This document shows, in pieces, positions 8,493 to 12,082 of a stretch of DNA of 12,082 bases. The notes beneath the pieces were generated by a model that saw only the letters and a list, made by a program, of their open reading frames with translations, was not told the DNA's origin and did no database searches. The stretch lies in assembly GCA_020631295.1 (NCBI GenBank), contig JAHDHN010000001.1, positions 1 through 12,082 of the forward strand, in the 5' to 3' direction. The stretch is from Rickettsiales bacterium (GTDB lineage Bacteria; Pseudomonadota; Alphaproteobacteria; Rickettsiales; UBA8987). The stretch's first letter is position 1. Each line of letters starts with the position of its first letter. Position numbers and translations under genes: made by a program.

Positions 8493-9272
8493 TCAGCGTT
8501 CATACCCTCTTCCCTTGCTAAAGTCCTTTACGGTAGCTCGGCTAATCTCTGCCTGTTCTAGTAGTTGATACAGCAACTCCATACGTTCGTTTTCAACAGC
8601 TTTTCTACCACTCAATGCCAACTTGATGACTTGCTTTTTCTCTTCTTTATCATCCAAAATCAATGCGTAAGGCGCTTGTAGCAGCGCGCGGCTATCTTTT
8701 TGTTTCTGTGATGTAAATACCACATTTTCATTAAATGCTGCACCATTTGTAAAATACTGGTCACAAAAAGTTTTTTTCTCCTCATAGCTGCCTTTACCAT
8801 CAGAAAATGCATGAAAGTAATCATTGGTTTTTAACCTGGTATACAACCCCATTGCAAAATAAATTACTTGGTTACGTGCTGTAATCACTGGCTCTTTATA
8901 ATTCTCAGGCATTTTATAATAATGCGCATTGTTTTCTGTATAGGTCCTAACCGCCTGCTCAAGTCTTGTTGTACAAGTACCCAAGTCATCTATTTTCTGC
9001 AATCCATCTAAGCAGTCAAACCCTACATCCAAGCCGGCCATATATTGCTCATCTCTAGGATAATGCCCCACCCAATATTTAATATGTAAATGATCATGCG
9101 TTCTGTATATTACCTTAAATGGTTTTGCTTTTTCTGCATTATAGAGCTGTGCATTTCTTGACAGCCAAGCGATATTACCGTTTTTTCTAAAGAGAGTAAT
9201 GGCATCTTGAATCATGGGCGCAGGATGTGATAACAGCGATTCATGTAATTCCTGATAAACCTTACTTCCCAC
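8493..9272 (-). CDS. Unrecognised 259-residue soluble protein, AT-rich gene
   Basis: I do not recognise this protein. It begins at GTG 9272, one codon after the tyrS stop and in the same frame; the first internal ATG would be residue 20. No signal peptide or clear transmembrane helix is visible, and the product is rich in Lys, Glu, Tyr and Asn, suggesting a cytoplasmic protein. Visible details are a histidine cluster HDHLH (His59, 61, 63) in a KVIYRTHDHLHIKYWVGH segment, three scattered cysteines (87, 100, 170), and a charged helical end. The last 25 residues include LLEQAEISRATVKDFSKGRG (237-256), which resembles the second and third helices of an XRE-type DNA-binding motif, but this is weak. 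Sample lines count about 30-45% G+C against about 42-58% in nuoG. This AT bias and its position between tyrS and nuoG suggest acquisition. The reading frame itself is convincing because it is long, uninterrupted and fits its neighbours closely. Confidence 0.75.
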   Translation of the reverse strand: MGSKVYQELHESLLSHPAPMIQDAITLFRKNGNIAWLSRNAQLYNAEKAKPFKVIYRTHDHLHIKYWVGHYPRDEQYMAGLDVGFDCLDGLQKIDDLGTCTTRLEQAVRTYTENNAHYYKMPENYKEPVITARNQVIYFAMGLYTRLKTNDYFHAFSDGKGSYEEKKTFCDQYFTNGAAFNENVVFTSQKQKDSRALLQAPYALILDDKEEKKQVIKLALSGRKAVENERMELLYQLLEQAEISRATVKDFSKGRGYER

Positions 9273-9275
9273 GCT

Positions 9276-10529
9276 TTATACCAACCTCAACACACCATGT
9301 TTCTTTTTGCCGGCGCTGAGTTTGGCCTGGCCGTCCGTGAAATCGGCTTCGGTTAAAAGCTGGGCACCGTCGGTAATTTTAGCGTCGTTTAGTTTGGCGC
9401 CGCCGCCTTTGATCAAGCGCTTGGCTTCACCGTTGGAGCTCACAAAGCCAATCTGGTTCAATGCTTCAGTGATGGTGAGGCCTGAAGCTAGCACACTAGC
9501 TGCAATCTCCAACTCCGGCAAATCGGCACCCGCACCGCCCTCTGCGAAAGTAGCCTCTGCCGTTTGCTGTGCAGCATTTGCTGCATCACGGCCATGGCAC
9601 AAGGCAGTCGCCTCATTGGCCAGCACAATTTTGGCCTGATTAATCTCTGCACCTTCCAGCGCCTCTAATCTCTCAATCTCTTCCAGCGGCAATAAGGTGA
9701 AGTAGCGCAAGAAGCGGCCTACATCTGCATCTTCTGTATTGCGCCAAAATTGCCAGAAATCATACGGCGCTAACTTCTCTGCGGAGAGCCACACCGCACC
9801 GTCTGCCGTTTTGCCCATTTTAGCACCACTGGCGGTGGTAATCAACGGGCTGGTAATGCCAAAAAATTGCGCGTCATTCATGCGGCGGCCCAGCTCCATG
9901 CCGGCAGTGATGTTGCCCCATTGGTCGCTGCCGCCCATCTGCACCGCACAACCGTAACGGCGCTGCAGCTCCACAAAATCATAGGCCTGCAGCAGCATGT
10001 AATTAAATTCCAAAAAGCTCAGATGCTGCTCTCGGTCCAAGCGGCGCTTCACACTTTCCATGCTCAGCATGCGATTGACCGAAAAACGGCTTCCCACGTC
10101 ACGCAGAAATTCAATATAACCCAGACTGTCTAGCCAGTCGGCATTATTCACCACAATCGCGTCCGTTGGCCCATCGCCCATGCGCAGATATTGCGCAAAA
10201 ACACGCTCTATTGATGCTAAATTATGCGCAATACCGGCCTCATCCAACAGCTGACGCGTCTCATCTTTTCCGCTTGGATCACCCACCTTGGTGGTGCCTC
10301 CGCCCAGCAGAATAATCGGCTTATGGCCCAGATCTTGCAACCAGCGCAGTGCCATAATTTGCAGCAGCGAGCCCACATGCAAGCTGTCGGCTGTGCAATC
10401 AAAGCCAATATAAAGCGGCACGGGCGCTGCTGCATCCGCAAATACCGCATCCAATTCCTGCTCATGCGTGGTGTCTTGAATGAAACCGCGGGCTTGCAAT
10501 GTGTGTAAGAATGGTGAATGAAATGTCAT
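9276..10529 (-). CDS. tyrS: Tyrosyl-tRNA synthetase (tyrosine--tRNA ligase)
   Basis: TyrS is a class I aminoacyl-tRNA synthetase that activates tyrosine with ATP and charges tRNA-Tyr in the cytoplasm. The 417-residue product matches the bacterial TyrRS length. Motifs in order are PLYIGFDCTADSLHVGSLLQ (37-56) with the HIGH-type HVGS at 51-54, GGGTTKVGDPSGK (76-88), FNYMLLQAYDF (175-185), QMGGSDQWGNI (197-207), and the KMSKS-type KMGKT at 237-241. An S4 RNA-binding domain follows at about 350-415 (ITEALNQIGFVSSNGEAKRL and onward). The start ATG at 10529 abuts the divergent permease start. No good Shine-Dalgarno is seen upstream, and no T-box or other long leader is possible in this arrangement. 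The TAA stop is followed after one codon by the GTG of the unknown gene. Confidence 0.98.
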   Translation of the reverse strand: MTFHSPFLHTLQARGFIQDTTHEQELDAVFADAAAPVPLYIGFDCTADSLHVGSLLQIMALRWLQDLGHKPIILLGGGTTKVGDPSGKDETRQLLDEAGIAHNLASIERVFAQYLRMGDGPTDAIVVNNADWLDSLGYIEFLRDVGSRFSVNRMLSMESVKRRLDREQHLSFLEFNYMLLQAYDFVELQRRYGCAVQMGGSDQWGNITAGMELGRRMNDAQFFGITSPLITTASGAKMGKTADGAVWLSAEKLAPYDFWQFWRNTEDADVGRFLRYFTLLPLEEIERLEALEGAEINQAKIVLANEATALCHGRDAANAAQQTAEATFAEGGAGADLPELEIAASVLASGLTITEALNQIGFVSSNGEAKRLIKGGGAKLNDAKITDGAQLLTEADFTDGQAKLSAGKKKHGVLRLV

Positions 10530-10532
10530 ATG
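10527..10532. other. CATATG shared by two divergent start codons
   Basis: The palindrome CATATG carries the tyrS ATG on the minus strand (10529-10527) and the best permease ATG on the plus strand (10530-10532). The two coding regions therefore abut with no base between them. If the permease started at the earlier in-frame ATG (10518), the genes would even overlap by 12 bases. Each gene's promoter and leader must lie inside the other's coding sequence, or one of the starts is wrong. Confidence 0.6.
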
Positions 10533-11291
10533 AACGCATATGGATGTTGGACATTATATTGTAAAGAGGTAAAGCGCTTTTTGAAGGTGTATAATCAAAC
10601 ACTGATTGCGCCGATGGTGACCTCACTGCTGTTTTTGGCCGTATTTTCGCTGGCTATGGGCCACCGCGTGCGTGAGATTGCCGGCGTGCCGTTTCAAGAA
10701 TTTATGGTGGCCGGATTGATTATGATGACCATGGCGCAAAATGCCTTTGCCAACACCTCTTCTTCGCTCACTATGGGCAAGGTGCTGGGTACGATGATAG
10801 ACTTGCTTCTGCCACCATTAAGCGCACGTGATATCACACTGGCGATGATTTTAGGCGGTGTGACACGCGGCATCTGCGCTGGCATTGCAGTGACTATTGC
10901 CGCTAGCTTCTTTGTGAAGCTGCAAGTGCATGATGCAGGGCTGATGCTGCTTTATATTCTGCTTTCTTGCACCATGTTGGCCGCGCTGGGCATGGTAACG
11001 GGTATTATTTCCGATAGCTTTGACCAAACCGCTGCCATTACCAGCTACATCATCACACCGCTCACCTTTCTTTCTGGCACGTTCTATTCGGTAACGCAGC
11101 TGCCGGCTTTTTGGCAGACGGTGAATCAGTTCAACCCATTCTTTTATATGGTGGACGGCTTTCGCTATAGCATGACAGGGCATAGTGACGGCTCACTCAC
11201 CACGGGCTTGATTGTGCTGTGCGCTACCAACCTGCTGCTTTGCACGGTAACATATGTAATGCTGAAGAAGGGCGTGCGCATCAAAAGTTGA
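10530..11291 (+). CDS. ABC-2 type transporter permease (YadH-like)
   Basis: This is an integral membrane permease of the ABC-2 family, the group that includes YadH and drug or polysaccharide exporters. I choose ATG 10530 (MNAYGCWTLYCKEVKRFLKVYNQT) over ATG 10518, because relatives begin with a short Trp/Tyr-rich segment before KEVxRFxKV; this gives 253 residues. Six hydrophobic segments are visible at about 23-43, 57-74, 102-127, 136-160, 168-188 and 224-245. The block PLTFLSGTFYSVTQLPAFWQ (177-196), followed by INPxxYMVDGFRY-like residues 201-213, is the family signature. Such a permease needs an ATP-binding partner, but none lies in the window, so it must be encoded elsewhere. The substrate cannot be told. 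The argD-like gene follows 51 bases downstream on the same strand. No strong Shine-Dalgarno precedes either start. Confidence 0.88.
   Translation: MNAYGCWTLYCKEVKRFLKVYNQTLIAPMVTSLLFLAVFSLAMGHRVREIAGVPFQEFMVAGLIMMTMAQNAFANTSSSLTMGKVLGTMIDLLLPPLSARDITLAMILGGVTRGICAGIAVTIAASFFVKLQVHDAGLMLLYILLSCTMLAALGMVTGIISDSFDQTAAITSYIITPLTFLSGTFYSVTQLPAFWQTVNQFNPFFYMVDGFRYSMTGHSDGSLTTGLIVLCATNLLLCTVTYVMLKKGVRIKS
10553..10558 (-). promoter_or_regulatory. Possible -10 element for tyrS inside the permease gene
   Basis: A perfect TATAAT hexamer lies on the minus strand about 23 bases upstream of the tyrS ATG, within codons 8-10 of the permease. It would place transcription start within roughly 15-20 bases of the tyrS start codon. 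No -35 hexamer close to TTGACA is present at the usual 16-18 base spacing, so this is a candidate only. Confidence 0.3.
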
Positions 11292-11308
11292 CTTTTGCCT
11301 GTCGCCGC

Positions 11309-11330
11309 GGTTAATACTCGTTTTTTAACC
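11309..11330. repeat. Small inverted repeat between permease and argD-like gene
   Basis: GGTTAA (11309-11314) and TTAACC (11325-11330) form a perfect six-base inverted repeat around a 10-base loop that ends in a T run. It lies 13-34 bases before the aminotransferase ATG. Because the T run precedes the closing arm, it is not a normal intrinsic terminator. It could be an operator-like site or chance. TTGACT (11288-11293), overlapping the permease stop, is -35-like but no matching -10 is convincing. Confidence 0.25.
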
Positions 11331-11342
11331 AATAATACTGCC

Positions 11343-12082
11343 ATGAGCCATATTTTACCCACTTATGCACGTTATGACGTCACCTTTGTGCGTGGCGAAG
11401 GCGCGTATCTCTATGCGGACGATGGCAGTAAATATCTTGATTTCGCCGCAGGCATTGCGGTGAACGCGCTGGGCCATTGCCACCCTGTTTTAGTGAACGC
11501 ATTGCAAACACAGGCAAGTACCTTATGGCACACCAGCAACCTCTATCATATTGATGGCATGGAAACCTTTGCCGCGGATCTATGCAAGCGCAGCATGGCA
11601 GATTATGTATTCTTCACCAATTCCGGTGCGGAAAGCCTGGAATGCACCATTAAAACCATGCGTAAATACCATCACGCCAATAATAATGCGTATAAAAACC
11701 GCATCATCACCTTCCATAATAGCTTCCATGGGCGCAGCATGGCAGGCATCAGCGCGGCTGGGCAGAAGAAATTGCTGCATGGCTTCACACCGGCCATGGA
11801 GGCGATGTTTGACCATGTGCCGTTTGGCGATATTGACGCCGTAAAATCTGCCATCACAGAGAACACCGCCGGCATATTGCTGGAACCAATTCAAGGCGAA
11901 GGCGGCATTAATGTGGCCGAAAACAGCTTTTTGCAAGCGCTCCGCGCGTTGTGCGATGCGTATGATTTACTGCTGGGGTTTGATGAGGTGCAATGCGGCA
12001 TGCTGCGTACCGGCAGCTTGTTTTATTATGAACAAACAGGCGTGCAGCCAGACATTATCGCGCTGGCCAAGGGCTTGGGCGG
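11343..12082 (+). CDS. argD: Acetylornithine aminotransferase family protein (5' part; runs off the right edge)
   Basis: This is the first 247 residues of a class III PLP-dependent aminotransferase of the ArgD type. ArgD converts N-acetylglutamate semialdehyde to N-acetylornithine in arginine synthesis and often also acts in lysine synthesis. It begins MSHILPTYARYDVTFVRGEGAY, typical of the family. Visible signposts are YLDFAAGIAVNALGHCHP (31-48), the phosphate-binding NSGAES (93-98), ITFHNSFHGRSMAG (122-135), EPIQGEGG (181-188), Asp214 in FDEVQCG (binds the PLP ring), and Lys243 in LAKGLGG, the Schiff-base lysine at the window end. The usual GxGRTG after VQ reads CGMLRTG here, with Leu in place of a common Gly. 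The full protein should be about 390-400 residues. Other ornithine or succinylornithine aminotransferases are possible, but ArgD is the best fit. Confidence 0.88.
   Translation, partial: MSHILPTYARYDVTFVRGEGAYLYADDGSKYLDFAAGIAVNALGHCHPVLVNALQTQASTLWHTSNLYHIDGMETFAADLCKRSMADYVFFTNSGAESLECTIKTMRKYHHANNNAYKNRIITFHNSFHGRSMAGISAAGQKKLLHGFTPAMEAMFDHVPFGDIDAVKSAITENTAGILLEPIQGEGGINVAENSFLQALRALCDAYDLLLGFDEVQCGMLRTGSLFYYEQTGVQPDIIALAKGLG

Noticed and set aside
7774..8568. A 264-residue open frame on the plus strand opposite nuoG
   Set aside because: It lies antisense to conserved Fe-S motif coding of nuoG, has a His/Thr-rich low-sense composition and matches no known family; it is a shadow of nuoG codon bias.
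8493..8580. DNA-binding XRE domain at the end of the unknown protein
   Set aside because: Only a segment like helices two and three is visible at the very C-terminus; a full domain needs about 55 residues, so I do not name the protein a regulator.
10518..10529. Permease start at ATG 10518
   Set aside because: It adds MKCH before the family-like N-terminus, overlaps tyrS by 12 bases, and has no better ribosome-binding site, though it cannot be excluded.
11309..11330. Intrinsic terminator after the permease
   Set aside because: The inverted repeat has only six AT-rich pairs, and its T run is in the loop and not after the stem.

Overview
The window comes from a bacterial chromosome, most likely an alphaproteobacterium of moderate GC content (roughly half G+C judged by eye). 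The reasons are the form of the respiratory complex I genes: a 14-subunit-type enzyme with a short NuoI carrying two 4Fe-4S motifs, a NuoG without the extra N7 cluster, and a NuoJ with a VKRQ tail. An arginine-biosynthesis type aminotransferase argues against a strongly reduced obligate parasite. The genus cannot be told from the sequence alone.

Region 1 (1-8400, minus strand) is a compact NADH:quinone oxidoreductase block read nuoG-nuoH-nuoI-nuoJ-nuoK-nuoL-nuoM-nuoN, with nuoN running off the left edge. Junctions are 4-base ATGA overlaps, 1-base TAATG overlaps, or gaps of 1 to 11 bases, so the block is almost certainly one translationally coupled operon. It supplies the whole proton-pumping membrane arm (H, J, K, L, M, N) plus two iron-sulphur subunits of the peripheral arm (G, I). 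NuoA to NuoF are not here. All the charged residues expected for proton pumping, and all Fe-S ligands, that I looked for are present.

Region 2 (8401-10529, minus strand) is an unrecognised 259-residue gene lying between tyrosyl-tRNA synthetase (tyrS) and nuoG. It is clearly more AT-rich than its neighbours. Its GTG start lies in the same frame as tyrS, one codon after the tyrS stop. No terminator is visible between tyrS and nuoG, so a tyrS-orf-nuoG to nuoN transcript is possible.

Region 3 (10530-12082, plus strand) holds a YadH-like ABC-2 membrane permease and the first 247 residues of an ArgD-like aminotransferase. The permease and tyrS diverge from a single CATATG hexamer, so there is no intergenic DNA between them.

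I see no tRNA, rRNA, CRISPR array, insertion sequence or phage gene. Most of the window is ordinary housekeeping. The parts worth a second look are the unknown AT-rich gene, the nuoF/nuoG break and the zero-gap divergent start.
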